A stretch of 16,241 bases of DNA from CAKOSP01 sp044432745 (GCA_044432745.1 JAWXUH010000014.1:1-16241), one strand, 5' to 3'; counted from the first letter of the stretch, positions 7,083 to 14,915 are shown. A program made the numbers and translations. Notes: generated by a model from the sequence alone, not told the origin.

Positions 7083-8156
7083 ATGAAGTATATAATAAAT
7101 GATAAAAAATATAAATTTAAAACTATATTCGATACAGATAATGGCTTATATGTTAGAAGTGGTATAATTGATGAAAATGGTGTTGACACTAATGTTGATC
7201 CATTTATGGCTTCTTTTCCTCATTTAATTGATGTTGGAATTATGGGACACTGTATTCATGGTAAAACTGGACTTTGTTTAAAAGCAGGAGTTGAATGTTA
7301 TCAAAATGGTTTAGAAATAACTAAAGAGAATATGAAATTTGATAATTATAAAGAAATTGTAGACCAGTGTGTTGGCAGAACTCATCAGTTTGCACTTGGA
7401 GGACGTGGTGATCCAGATCAACATGAAGATTTTGAAAAAATTCTAAAATATACTAGAGAAAATAATATAGTACCTAATTTTACTACATCAGGTTTTAAAA
7501 TGACAGATAACCTTGCAAAAATTTGTAAAAAGTATTGTGGTGCTGTTGCAGTAAGTTGGTATAGAAGTGAATATACAATAAAAGCAATTGATTTATTAGT
7601 GAAAAATAACGTTAAAACTAATATTCATTATGTTGTTGGAAAAAATACAATAGATGAACTTTTAGAGAGGCTTGTTAATAACGATTTTCCAACAGGGATA
7701 AATGCTGTAATTATATTACTTCATAAACCAGCTGGACTTGGAAGTAAGGATAATATGTTATCACCAAGTGATCCAAAAGTTAAAAAATTGTTTTTAGAAA
7801 TAGAAAAACCACATTCGTTTAAAATTGGAATGGATAGCTGCAACGTACCAGGTGCAATCAATTTGTGTGAAAATATAACTTATGAAACTTTAGACACGTG
7901 TGAAGGCGCTAGATATAGTTGTTATATATCATCAGATATGATTATAGTTCCATGCAGTTTTGATGTAGATAATAAGTATCAAGTTGATCTTAATAAATAT
8001 AGTATTGGAGAGGCTTGGGAAAGTAAGGAGTTTGAAGACTTTAGAAATATTATGAGAAATAGTTGTAATGGTTGTAGCAACAAATTACTTTGTTTAGGTG
8101 GATGTCCGATAATGCCAGAAATAGTTTTTTGTAATAGAAAAGAGAGGAACAAATAA
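7083..8156 (+). CDS. radical SAM/SPASM domain enzyme with noncanonical CX7CX6C motif
   Basis: A 357-residue enzyme. The N-terminal strand region leads to GIMGHC-IHGKTGLC-LKAGVEC, with cysteines at 57, 65 and 72 (CX7CX6C) where radical SAM proteins normally have CX3CX2C. GGRGDPDQHE (106-115) takes the place of the GGEP SAM-binding strand, and the barrel continues through NIVPNFTTSG (128-137). The C-terminus is a SPASM domain for auxiliary 4Fe-4S clusters: C273 and C291 (IISSD-type strand between), then CX2CX5CX3C at 328, 331, 337, 341 and a last Cys350. SPASM enzymes usually modify peptides or proteins (sactipeptide and ranthipeptide maturases, anSME). GGAG (7073-7076) sets the start. The next gene begins 2 bp after the stop and encodes a serine-rich N-terminus, an obvious candidate substrate. 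Fold and SPASM are seen; substrate is inference. Confidence 0.9.
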   Translation: MKYIINDKKYKFKTIFDTDNGLYVRSGIIDENGVDTNVDPFMASFPHLIDVGIMGHCIHGKTGLCLKAGVECYQNGLEITKENMKFDNYKEIVDQCVGRTHQFALGGRGDPDQHEDFEKILKYTRENNIVPNFTTSGFKMTDNLAKICKKYCGAVAVSWYRSEYTIKAIDLLVKNNVKTNIHYVVGKNTIDELLERLVNNDFPTGINAVIILLHKPAGLGSKDNMLSPSDPKVKKLFLEIEKPHSFKIGMDSCNVPGAINLCENITYETLDTCEGARYSCYISSDMIIVPCSFDVDNKYQVDLNKYSIGEAWESKEFEDFRNIMRNSCNGCSNKLLCLGGCPIMPEIVFCNRKERNK

Positions 8157-8158
8157 CA

Positions 8159-9394
8159 ATGAAAGTAAGAACAGATTTTGTAACAAATTCAAGTAGTAGC
8201 AGTTTTGTATTGGATTTAACTTTAAAATTAAAAAATGGTGAGGAAATAAGCCTTTATGATATCTCAGACGAGGATAGTGATTATTCAATAATTTGTAATG
8301 CCAATCCAAGAGATTTAGCTATGTCTAAAGACATAAATGAAATGTTAAAAAAAATAAGTGAAAATATAAATTGTGAAGAAGAAATAGAGTATTTCACAGA
8401 TGAAATATTAACGCAAGATATACAAATTTCAGATATATCTGAAATCGAAATTGAAGGTAATACAGATTATATGTATAACGAATTTTATGAAAATTATAAT
8501 TATAATTTAGAAAGTGGTGTTTATAAATTTAAATACAATGGTACGAAGTATGATGAAGTAGATGGTTTTTTTGGTGGTGAAATATCATTTGATGATCGCT
8601 TAAGTTCTTTAGCTGAAAATATAATCTCATTTAACTACGATTTTAATAAAAAAGATAATTCTGTAACTTATGATGTAGAACTTAAGAATATATCAAGCGA
8701 AGAAGATATAATAAATCTTAAAATAGATGATGAAATATATATAAAAGACTTAAATGGTTGTCTAGTTATTAGTAACGAACATAATAAAATTATAGCTAAT
8801 ATATCGCCAGGAATTATGAGTAATTTATCAGAATTACTTCAATACAAATGGGTAGAATTAATAAAATCTGTAGTTATTAATGAGGCAAAATTAGATGGAA
8901 AAAAATTTAAACTAAAAATAAAAAATTTTGTCAAAGTTTCACCTGTATTTGAAATAACTTCAGAAGAATACGAAGATGATTATTATAATTATAGATTTTA
9001 TAAAACAACTGATGATTTCTTTAAATTAATAAAAGCATCTTCTGAAAAACAAAAAACGATAATTTTTGTATTAGAAGTAATGGGAACACATATTAAATCT
9101 AGAAGTGATCAATTAGAAAATTTAAATAAAAATGATAAAGTTATTTTAGAACTTCAACCAGATAATCAATATGATAAAAATTGTATTGCTGTTAAAAATT
9201 TAGAAGGCAATTTATTAGGTTATTTACCTAGAGATTTTGTATATCATATAACGCCAAATATAAATGCTGAAATATTAACAATAGAAAGTTCAATAGTGAA
9301 TAAAGTTGAGCCAAGATCGTCATTAGGTTCAAGAGCTGGAAAAGGTAATTTATATATTAAGGTTGAATTAAATATAAATGAAAGTATATTTTAA
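8159..9394 (+). CDS. NSSSSSF-motif protein with C-terminal HIRAN domain
   Basis: A 411-residue acidic protein in two parts. The N-terminus, MKVRTDFVTNSSSSSFVLDL, carries five consecutive serines; this NSSSSSF-type opening recurs on otherwise different Firmicutes and phage proteins and has no agreed function that I know of. About 20-300 is an Asp/Glu/Asn-rich region I do not recognise. About 303-405 is a HIRAN domain: LNKNDKVILELQPDNQYDKN, AVKNLEG, then LGYLPRDF, matching the PdNpyDxxAIxV...lGYlPr pattern. HIRAN domains bind DNA ends, often fused to SNF2 helicases (HLTF, Rad5); here a SNF2 helicase is encoded separately two genes on. GAGAGG (8142-8147) precedes ATG 8159 inside the end of the rSAM gene, so expression is coupled. 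Possibly the DNA-recognising subunit, activated by modification of the serine motif (inference). Confidence 0.85.
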   Translation: MKVRTDFVTNSSSSSFVLDLTLKLKNGEEISLYDISDEDSDYSIICNANPRDLAMSKDINEMLKKISENINCEEEIEYFTDEILTQDIQISDISEIEIEGNTDYMYNEFYENYNYNLESGVYKFKYNGTKYDEVDGFFGGEISFDDRLSSLAENIISFNYDFNKKDNSVTYDVELKNISSEEDIINLKIDDEIYIKDLNGCLVISNEHNKIIANISPGIMSNLSELLQYKWVELIKSVVINEAKLDGKKFKLKIKNFVKVSPVFEITSEEYEDDYYNYRFYKTTDDFFKLIKASSEKQKTIIFVLEVMGTHIKSRSDQLENLNKNDKVILELQPDNQYDKNCIAVKNLEGNLLGYLPRDFVYHITPNINAEILTIESSIVNKVEPRSSLGSRAGKGNLYIKVELNINESIF

Positions 9395-9430
9395 TAATAA
9401 ATTGTTATTTAAAAACTAATAGGAGGAAAA

Positions 9431-10630
9431 ATGAATATATTAGAAAAAGGACTTGAAAATGGAAGTGTTATAAAAACTGATAATAAAAAAAAGTTAGTTC
9501 TAGATAATTTATCAAAGGAATATGAAGTTTATAAAATTAAATTGGATTATTTATATTATAATGATAGAAACGACAGAATAGCTACGTGGATTTCTGAGTA
9601 TAAACTTGAAAATAATAAAGAAGAATTTGATATGAGTGATATTAAAGAATATAACAATCTCATACATGAATTTATTACAGATAATAATCCAGATAAAATC
9701 AAAAAAACAGAAAATAACATAAAATTAATAGGTCAACAAGAGGTAGGTGTTGTGTTATCAGACGGAAGAATAGTAGACGGTAATAGAAGGTTTACTTGTT
9801 TAAGAAACATTGAAAAAACTGATGGTACACAATATTTAGAAGCTGTAATATTACCTCATACAATTGAAAGTAATGCAAAACAAATTAAAATGCTTGAATT
9901 AATGCTTCAGCATGGTGTTGATGAAAAATTAGAATATACTCCAATCGATAGATTAGTAGGAATTTATAACGATATTATTGATACTGAATTATTAACGGTT
10001 GATGAGTATATAAAAAGTACAAATTGGAATAAAGCTGAACTAGAAGTGGAAATTGAGAAAGCTAAGTTAATGGTTGAATTTTTAGAATTTAATGGTACAC
10101 CAAAAAAATTCCATATTGCAAGAACTCTTGGCATAGCTGATCCGTTAAAAGAATTATACGGAATGCTTAAAAAAATTAACAATGAAGATGAAAAAGAAAA
10201 TTTAAAATTAGTAGTTTTTGCACAGTTTGTTACACAACCGTTTGGTGATATGACAAGATATATGAGAGAAGTAAAAAAAATAGCTTCAAGTAAGTTTATT
10301 AATGAGTATGTTGAAGAACAACGAGAAATAGTTGAAAAAGTTTGTGATCAAATAGAAGCAAAAAAAGATAATACTGAAGCTGTTAGTTTAATTGACGATT
10401 TAGGAAAAGATTTTTATTATAGTACTGAGAAATTTAAAAGTAAAGTTAATAGTGATGCTAATCGTAATCAACCGGCTAAACAAGTTGAAAAAGCATATGA
10501 TATTATGGAATTAATAGATATGAATATCTTTAAAAAACTTTCTGATGAACAAAAAGAAAAAATATCTAATCAACTTGTTGATTTAGAAGAATTAATTAGT
10601 GAAATAAAAAATAAGTTGAAGGATAATTAA
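9431..10630 (+). CDS. ParB/sulfiredoxin-fold protein with DGNRR motif
   Basis: A 399-residue protein. Residues about 34-130 match the ParB N-terminal/sulfiredoxin superfamily: a strand and loop with YKIKLDYLYYNDRND, then GQQEVGVVLSDGRIVDGNRR (101-120) followed by FTCLRNI. DGNRR corresponds to the nucleotide-binding G-E-R-R box of ParB. The remainder is helical, acidic and Lys-rich, ending in a likely coiled coil (about 370-399). ParB-fold proteins act as CTPases, DNA-binding proteins or, in some defence operons (DndB- and DUF262-like), as regulators or nucleotide-sensing enzymes; which applies here is not visible. A perfect AGGAGG (9421-9426) lies four bases before the ATG. The preceding gap of 36 bp is the largest within the cassette. 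Eight bases separate it from the helicase gene. Confidence 0.8.
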   Translation: MNILEKGLENGSVIKTDNKKKLVLDNLSKEYEVYKIKLDYLYYNDRNDRIATWISEYKLENNKEEFDMSDIKEYNNLIHEFITDNNPDKIKKTENNIKLIGQQEVGVVLSDGRIVDGNRRFTCLRNIEKTDGTQYLEAVILPHTIESNAKQIKMLELMLQHGVDEKLEYTPIDRLVGIYNDIIDTELLTVDEYIKSTNWNKAELEVEIEKAKLMVEFLEFNGTPKKFHIARTLGIADPLKELYGMLKKINNEDEKENLKLVVFAQFVTQPFGDMTRYMREVKKIASSKFINEYVEEQREIVEKVCDQIEAKKDNTEAVSLIDDLGKDFYYSTEKFKSKVNSDANRNQPAKQVEKAYDIMELIDMNIFKKLSDEQKEKISNQLVDLEELISEIKNKLKDN

Positions 10631-10638
10631 TTTTAATT

Positions 10639-12501
10639 ATGGTTTTTAGTTTAAAATTTAATGAATCTATAGAACTTTACATAGGAGAATATAAAGATTT
10701 TTTCACAAGTAATAAAGTATATAAATTGTATTTAAAAAGATATATAAACATAAAATGTGATTATGTAGATAAATTGATTTTTAAAGATGATTTACCTTAC
10801 GTATCGTACAAAAAAATAATTAAAATATTGGAAAAAGATTCTGTTGATAGAAATTACAAACTCATTATAGATGAAAAGATAATAAGTTATATTTCAAAAA
10901 AAGAATTTAAAATTAATGAAAGATCTAAAATGGGTATAGAGATTAAATCACAAAATGAATTAGTTAAAGAAAAATTTTTAAATTATAAAGAAAATGTTGA
11001 TTTACTCTTATCAAGAAGCCTTAGAGAAAAACAGATGTGGGATTCTTATTACATGTACGTTATGAAAAAATGTTGTAATTTCTCAGTACCAGGTTCAGGT
11101 AAAACATCGACTATATTATCGATGTATGCCTACTTAGAAAATAAAGGTGATATTGATAAAATAGTAATGATCGGACCTAAAAATTCATTTAAATCCTGGG
11201 CTGATGAGTTTGAAAATACATTTGGTGAAAAAAAAGAGATGAATTTATTTAATATCCATGACTATAATAGTTTAGAAATAAAAAAAAGATATTTAATTCA
11301 TGGATTAGAAAATAAAAATTTAATATTAATAAATTATGAAAGTGTTGAATCAATAAAAAAAGAATTGAAAAAAGTAATAGACAATAGAGTATTATTAGTA
11401 TTAGACGAAGTTCATAAAATCAAATCTATAACTGGTAAGCGAGCAAAGTCAGTTATGGATGTTTCAAGTGATGCAGAATATATAGTGGCAGTAACTGGTA
11501 CGCCTATACCAAACTCTTATGTTGATATTGAAAATATATTAAATATTTTATATAAAGAAGAGTATATTGATTTTTTTAATTTTAATAGAAGAAGTTTAAT
11601 GAATCCTAAAGGTGAGGACATAGAAGAAATAAATAAAAAGTTGGAACCTTTTTTTTGTAGGACAACAAAAAAAGATTTAGGTGTACCTTTAGTTAATGAA
11701 GATAAAATTTATGTATGTAATGCAACAAAAGAGGAAAATAGGCTGTTTAAAATATTAAGCTTAAGATATAGAAAAAATAGATTTGCTTTAATTATTAGGA
11801 TATTACAACTTCAATCTAATCCCAAAATGTTGTTACTTAATTTAAATGAAAACAAAGAGGAATACTCTAAAATTTTAGATATAACAAGTAGTGTAGATGA
11901 TATAGATTATGCGGACTTTACAGATGAAATTGAATCATTAGTAGGAACAATAGATATAAGTTCTAAAATGTTGAATTGTATAAATTTAGTCGAAGAATTG
12001 GTTGAAAAAGGTAAAAATGTAATAGTTTGGTGTATATTTATAGATTCAATTAATAGATTATGTTATGAACTTAGAAATAAAGGATTTTTAGTATCTTGTA
12101 TTTATGGTAGTACTAATGCTGATGAAAGAAATACAGTGATAGAGAACTTCAAAAATAAAAAAATACAAATTTTAATTACAAATCCACATACATTAGCAGA
12201 ATCTATTTCACTTCATAAAGAATGCCATGATGCAATTTATTATGAATATAGTTATAATTTGGTACATTTACTACAATCAAAAGATAGAATCCACAGGCTA
12301 GGTTTAGACGAAAAACAATATACTCAGTACCATTACCTACAAACATTGTATAATGATGAACGTTCTATAGATGAGAAAATATTAAATAGATTAAGCAAGA
12401 AGGAAGAAACAATGTTAAAGGCAATCGAATCTGGAAAACTTGAAAATGGTTATATGGCAGAGGATGACATTAATGAAATATTTAATTCATTGGGGATTTA
12501 A
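10639..12501 (+). CDS. SNF2-family (SF2) helicase/translocase
   Basis: A 620-residue ATPase of the SNF2 branch of SF2 helicases. An uncharacterised N-terminal domain (1-125) precedes the core. Seen motifs: Q-region about 128-147, Walker A SVPGSGKT (149-156), motif II DEVH (256-259), motif III TGTP (286-289), RTTKKDLGVP (341-350), motif IV region VIVWCIF (461-467), motif V TLAESISLH (518-526), and motif VI QSKDRIHRLG (546-555) with the arginine finger. All key residues are present, so it should hydrolyse ATP and move on double-stranded DNA. The Shine-Dalgarno is weak (AAGGA about 15 bases upstream), suggesting coupling to the preceding gene. It closes the cassette. With the separate HIRAN protein it may rebuild a HLTF/Rad5-like unit from two polypeptides (inference). 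Confidence 0.92.
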   Translation: MVFSLKFNESIELYIGEYKDFFTSNKVYKLYLKRYINIKCDYVDKLIFKDDLPYVSYKKIIKILEKDSVDRNYKLIIDEKIISYISKKEFKINERSKMGIEIKSQNELVKEKFLNYKENVDLLLSRSLREKQMWDSYYMYVMKKCCNFSVPGSGKTSTILSMYAYLENKGDIDKIVMIGPKNSFKSWADEFENTFGEKKEMNLFNIHDYNSLEIKKRYLIHGLENKNLILINYESVESIKKELKKVIDNRVLLVLDEVHKIKSITGKRAKSVMDVSSDAEYIVAVTGTPIPNSYVDIENILNILYKEEYIDFFNFNRRSLMNPKGEDIEEINKKLEPFFCRTTKKDLGVPLVNEDKIYVCNATKEENRLFKILSLRYRKNRFALIIRILQLQSNPKMLLLNLNENKEEYSKILDITSSVDDIDYADFTDEIESLVGTIDISSKMLNCINLVEELVEKGKNVIVWCIFIDSINRLCYELRNKGFLVSCIYGSTNADERNTVIENFKNKKIQILITNPHTLAESISLHKECHDAIYYEYSYNLVHLLQSKDRIHRLGLDEKQYTQYHYLQTLYNDERSIDEKILNRLSKKEETMLKAIESGKLENGYMAEDDINEIFNSLGI

Positions 12502-12527
12502 ACAATTATTACTTTATATAAAGCAAT
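12499..12527. repeat. imperfect direct repeat, copy 1
   Basis: 29 bases starting at the helicase stop codon, TAAACAATTAT...AAAGCAAT, match 12756-12784 at about 23 of 29 positions. Both copies begin at a TAA stop. In AT-rich DNA part of this is chance, but the identical ends suggest a duplicated boundary. Confidence 0.4.
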
Positions 12528-12692
12528 TTCATTAATAAAAGATTGTTTAAAAAGATACAAATTAGAAATACGTAATTTAGGAGAATATCGTTAATACCTA
12601 GTGATACATATTTAATTTTTTAATTTATAATTTAAATATATCTTATGTGTAACTCAATACTTAAATAATCATAAACTAATATAGGTGATTAA

Positions 12693-12758
12693 ATGACAAA
12701 AAAAGTAGTAATAGATCCAGGTCATGGTGGAATCGGATTAGCCCAAATTAATAAATAA
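12693..12758 (+). pseudogene. truncated N-acetylmuramoyl-L-alanine amidase start (Amidase_3-like)
   Basis: A 21-codon frame, MTKKVVIDPGHGGIG followed by six residues and TAA, with a good Shine-Dalgarno (AGGTGAT, 12683-12689) three bases before the ATG. VVIDPGHGGIG is the classic first strand and zinc-binding His of Amidase_3 (CwlC/LytC-type) peptidoglycan amidases, which are normally 180 residues or longer. Here everything after the first strand is missing and a terminator follows at once, so this is a deletion remnant. The short peptide may still be translated. The surrounding gap (12528-12692 and 12805-12906) contains no other gene I can support. Confidence 0.55.
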
Positions 12759-12784
12759 ACAATTATGAGTTATATTAAAGCAAT
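12756..12784. repeat. imperfect direct repeat, copy 2
   Basis: Second copy of the 29-base repeat described at 12499-12527, 257 bp downstream. It starts at the stop of the amidase remnant and runs into the left arm of the terminator hairpin. Confidence 0.4.
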
Positions 12785-12804
12785 ACTTAAGTGGTATTGT
12801 TTTT
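12777..12804 (+). terminator. intrinsic terminator, plus strand
   Basis: Stem AAAGCAATAC (12777-12786) with GTATTGTTTT (12794-12803), one G-U pair, 7-base loop, U-run. It follows the amidase remnant by about 20 bp and is the first convincing plus-strand terminator after the helicase gene, so it may also end the cassette transcript. A weaker hairpin (12521-12548) lies just after the helicase stop. Confidence 0.75.
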
Positions 12805-12824
12805 AATTATAATATTTTTTTTAA

Positions 12825-12849
12825 TAAAAAAACATAGAATATACTATGT
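12825..12849 (-). terminator. intrinsic terminator, minus strand
   Basis: On the minus strand the hairpin ACATAG/CTATGT (12832-12837 and 12844-12849, loop of six) is followed by seven T residues. It ends the transcript of the two paralogous genes on the right, about 60 bp after the stop at 12907. Confidence 0.75.
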
Positions 12850-12906
12850 CTAAATAAATTATAGAAGCTATAATAATTCTAATATTTAAATAACTATTTA
12901 CATGAT

Positions 12907-13908
12907 TTATCTTATTTTAACTACAATTTCATCATCTAAATCATCACCTATTTTATTTTTAAATTCATTGGAATTATATGCAATCCATTTTTGAACAATA
13001 AATTCAATTAATAAGTCGTCATATTGAAATATAAAATCAATAAAATCGTCATAAGTAGATGATATAAATTTATTCCAAATTACAATTTCATTCCCATAAT
13101 CATATGAAATATCATCATAATTTTCATAAAATTTAGTTAAATTATATTTTATAAATGCTAATGAATCAAATAAAATATTTTTAAATGCTATATTAAATTC
13201 ATCTTTGTTATATTTTTTTAATATAATTAAATTTTCAACAAAAACATTAGTAGGATTTAAGCATAAATCAGTAGATTTAAAAGCTGAAGAAAGAAATTCA
13301 AATAAAGAAAAATCTTCCTCATCTTCGTTCTTAGTTATAAAAAAATCTAAAAAGTTTTTTGTATAAAACTCCTTCGAAAATTCATCGATTTCATTATGTA
13401 AATCTTTCTCGTATTCTAAAAAGTACTCGAGATTTAGTGGCATAGAATATATCCTATCTTCAATTAAATTTATATTTTGAAGCCAAGGTAATGTCTTTTG
13501 ATCTAGAATCATCGACTTATCATGTGGAAATGAATTTTTTATTCCAACACTTGATTTTAATAATTCTTCAAAAAATTCTGGATTCAACTCTATATATTCT
13601 TCTAATTTTTGAAAACTATCGAAATATTTATAATTATCAAAAGATATACCTTGTAATTGTCTAAATTCAATTAAATCAATATCAATATTTGGTTTGCTTT
13701 GCAAGACACTTAATCTGTATAAAATAACTTTAATATAATCTGAATATAATAAACTTAAAAAATTCTCTAAATGTTCTTGTTTAATACAATCTGTTAAATC
13801 AAATTTGATATCATATTCACTACGTAAAATTTTTGTAGCTATTTCTCTATAATATTCATTAATATTGTATAATATAAATGTTCCATTTTTATAATATTTT
13901 CTTGCCAT
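12907..13908 (-). CDS. acidic helical protein, paralog of the adjacent gene, unknown function
   Basis: A 333-residue protein of unrecognised family, acidic and rich in Asp, Glu, Phe, Tyr and Lys. It has no signal peptide or transmembrane segment, so it is probably cytoplasmic and mostly helical. It is a clear tandem paralog of the next gene: SLLYSDY (52-58), FFEELLKSSVGIKNS (112-126), PWLQ and a C-terminal block LIILKKYNKDEFN with FDSLAFIKYNL all have close counterparts. In three blocks I aligned, identity was 10/18, 13/17 and 22/33. Perfect AAGGAG lies seven bases before ATG 13908. It is the second gene of a two-gene operon, with a 39-bp gap after its partner. Both could be effector or immunity-like proteins duplicated to diversify; nothing visible decides this. 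Confidence 0.75.
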   Translation of the reverse strand: MARKYYKNGTFILYNINEYYREIATKILRSEYDIKFDLTDCIKQEHLENFLSLLYSDYIKVILYRLSVLQSKPNIDIDLIEFRQLQGISFDNYKYFDSFQKLEEYIELNPEFFEELLKSSVGIKNSFPHDKSMILDQKTLPWLQNINLIEDRIYSMPLNLEYFLEYEKDLHNEIDEFSKEFYTKNFLDFFITKNEDEEDFSLFEFLSSAFKSTDLCLNPTNVFVENLIILKKYNKDEFNIAFKNILFDSLAFIKYNLTKFYENYDDISYDYGNEIVIWNKFISSTYDDFIDFIFQYDDLLIEFIVQKWIAYNSNEFKNKIGDDLDDEIVVKIR

Positions 13909-13947
13909 AATAAAACTCCTTCTTTTTAATATTAAAATTTAAAGTTA

Positions 13948-14895
13948 CTAAGATAAAACTCTTTTTTTAATCTTATCAACTATTTCAACACCTATTTCAT
14001 CACAAAAATAATCTTTTTTATCGCCTTCGTCATCTGATTTTAAAGATGTAAATGAGTTCATAATAGTTAACATTAAACTCATTTCATTACTGAGTATAAA
14101 ATTTACTAAATCATTGTAATCATGTGAAGTAAACTTTTTCCAAATCAAATAATAATCGCTTGACCCTGCGCAATATTCCAAATTATATTTAATAGATATT
14201 AGAGAATCAATTAAAATAATCTTAAATATATTGTTAAATTCTTCTTCATTATAATATTTTAAAAGTATTAACCTTTCAATAAATGAATTCCTATGGTTTA
14301 GATTATTTTCGATACATTTACTATATAATAATTCCATTTTATTAAATTCTTCATTCAATTCAGTACAAGGGTTTTCAAAAAAATTAAGCCACGCTTTTCC
14401 TTCATCTTCTTCTAATTCATTGTTGGTTTCTAAAAACTCTTCAATATCAGGTGATGTAGAATATAAAAGTTCTTCAATTGTATTTATACTTTCTAACCAA
14501 TTAGGTACTTGTTCTTTAAGTATTTTTCCTTTTATAGTGGGTACAGAATTTTTAATTATCACGCTTGATTTTAATAAAGTTTTAAAAAAATCAAAATTAT
14601 GTATAGTATATTCTTTTAAATCTTGATAATTATTAAAAATAACATAGTCATTTTTTTTGCTATATGGAAAATTAATTAAATAAGTACCATCATTATTACA
14701 ACTATCTTGATATGATAATAACTTTGTATAATCAGAATATAATAAAGATATAAAATAATCTATATCCAATTGTCCTGTATAGTTTATCAAAAAATTTTTA
14801 TCACCATCAACATTTAATAATATGCTTTTTGCTATATCTCGATGATGTTCATTTTTATTATTCATTAAATTATTTTTGTATTTATAAATTTCCAT
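13948..14895 (-). CDS. acidic helical protein, paralog of the adjacent gene, unknown function
   Basis: A 315-residue paralog of the neighbouring protein, same unrecognised family and similar length. Shared blocks include FISLLYSDYTKLL, FFKTLLKSSVIIKNS, PNWLESINTIEELLYS and RLILLKYYNEEEFN. The longest frame starts at 14925, but three observations put the start at ATG 14895: GAGGTG sits five bases upstream by its GAGG core, the paralog's N-terminus (MARKYYKNGT) aligns with MEIYKYKNNL, and the -10 of the likely promoter (14916-14921) lies over the longer reading's first codons. First gene of a two-gene operon divergent from the replication gene. No catalytic motif is evident. Confidence 0.75.
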   Translation of the reverse strand: MEIYKYKNNLMNNKNEHHRDIAKSILLNVDGDKNFLINYTGQLDIDYFISLLYSDYTKLLSYQDSCNNDGTYLINFPYSKKNDYVIFNNYQDLKEYTIHNFDFFKTLLKSSVIIKNSVPTIKGKILKEQVPNWLESINTIEELLYSTSPDIEEFLETNNELEEDEGKAWLNFFENPCTELNEEFNKMELLYSKCIENNLNHRNSFIERLILLKYYNEEEFNNIFKIILIDSLISIKYNLEYCAGSSDYYLIWKKFTSHDYNDLVNFILSNEMSLMLTIMNSFTSLKSDDEGDKKDYFCDEIGVEIVDKIKKRVLS

Positions 14896-14915
14896 AGGCA
14901 CCTCAATTTCAATAT

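Noticed and set aside
8094..8309. Minus-strand frame across the rSAM/HIRAN gene junction
   Set aside because: Both plus-strand genes have domain support (SPASM cysteines, NSSSSSF motif) through this stretch.
9964..10182. Minus-strand frame within the ParB-fold gene
   Set aside because: Shadow frame without Shine-Dalgarno or promoter.
4361..12509. Shared ACAATTATTA at the left edge of the cassette (4363-4372) and after the helicase (12502-12511) as possible attachment sites
   Set aside because: Ten AT-rich bases are expected by chance here, and no integrase or tRNA target accompanies them.
14420..14626. Plus-strand frame within the first paralog gene
   Set aside because: The minus-strand protein is conserved with its paralog here, so the plus frame is a shadow.
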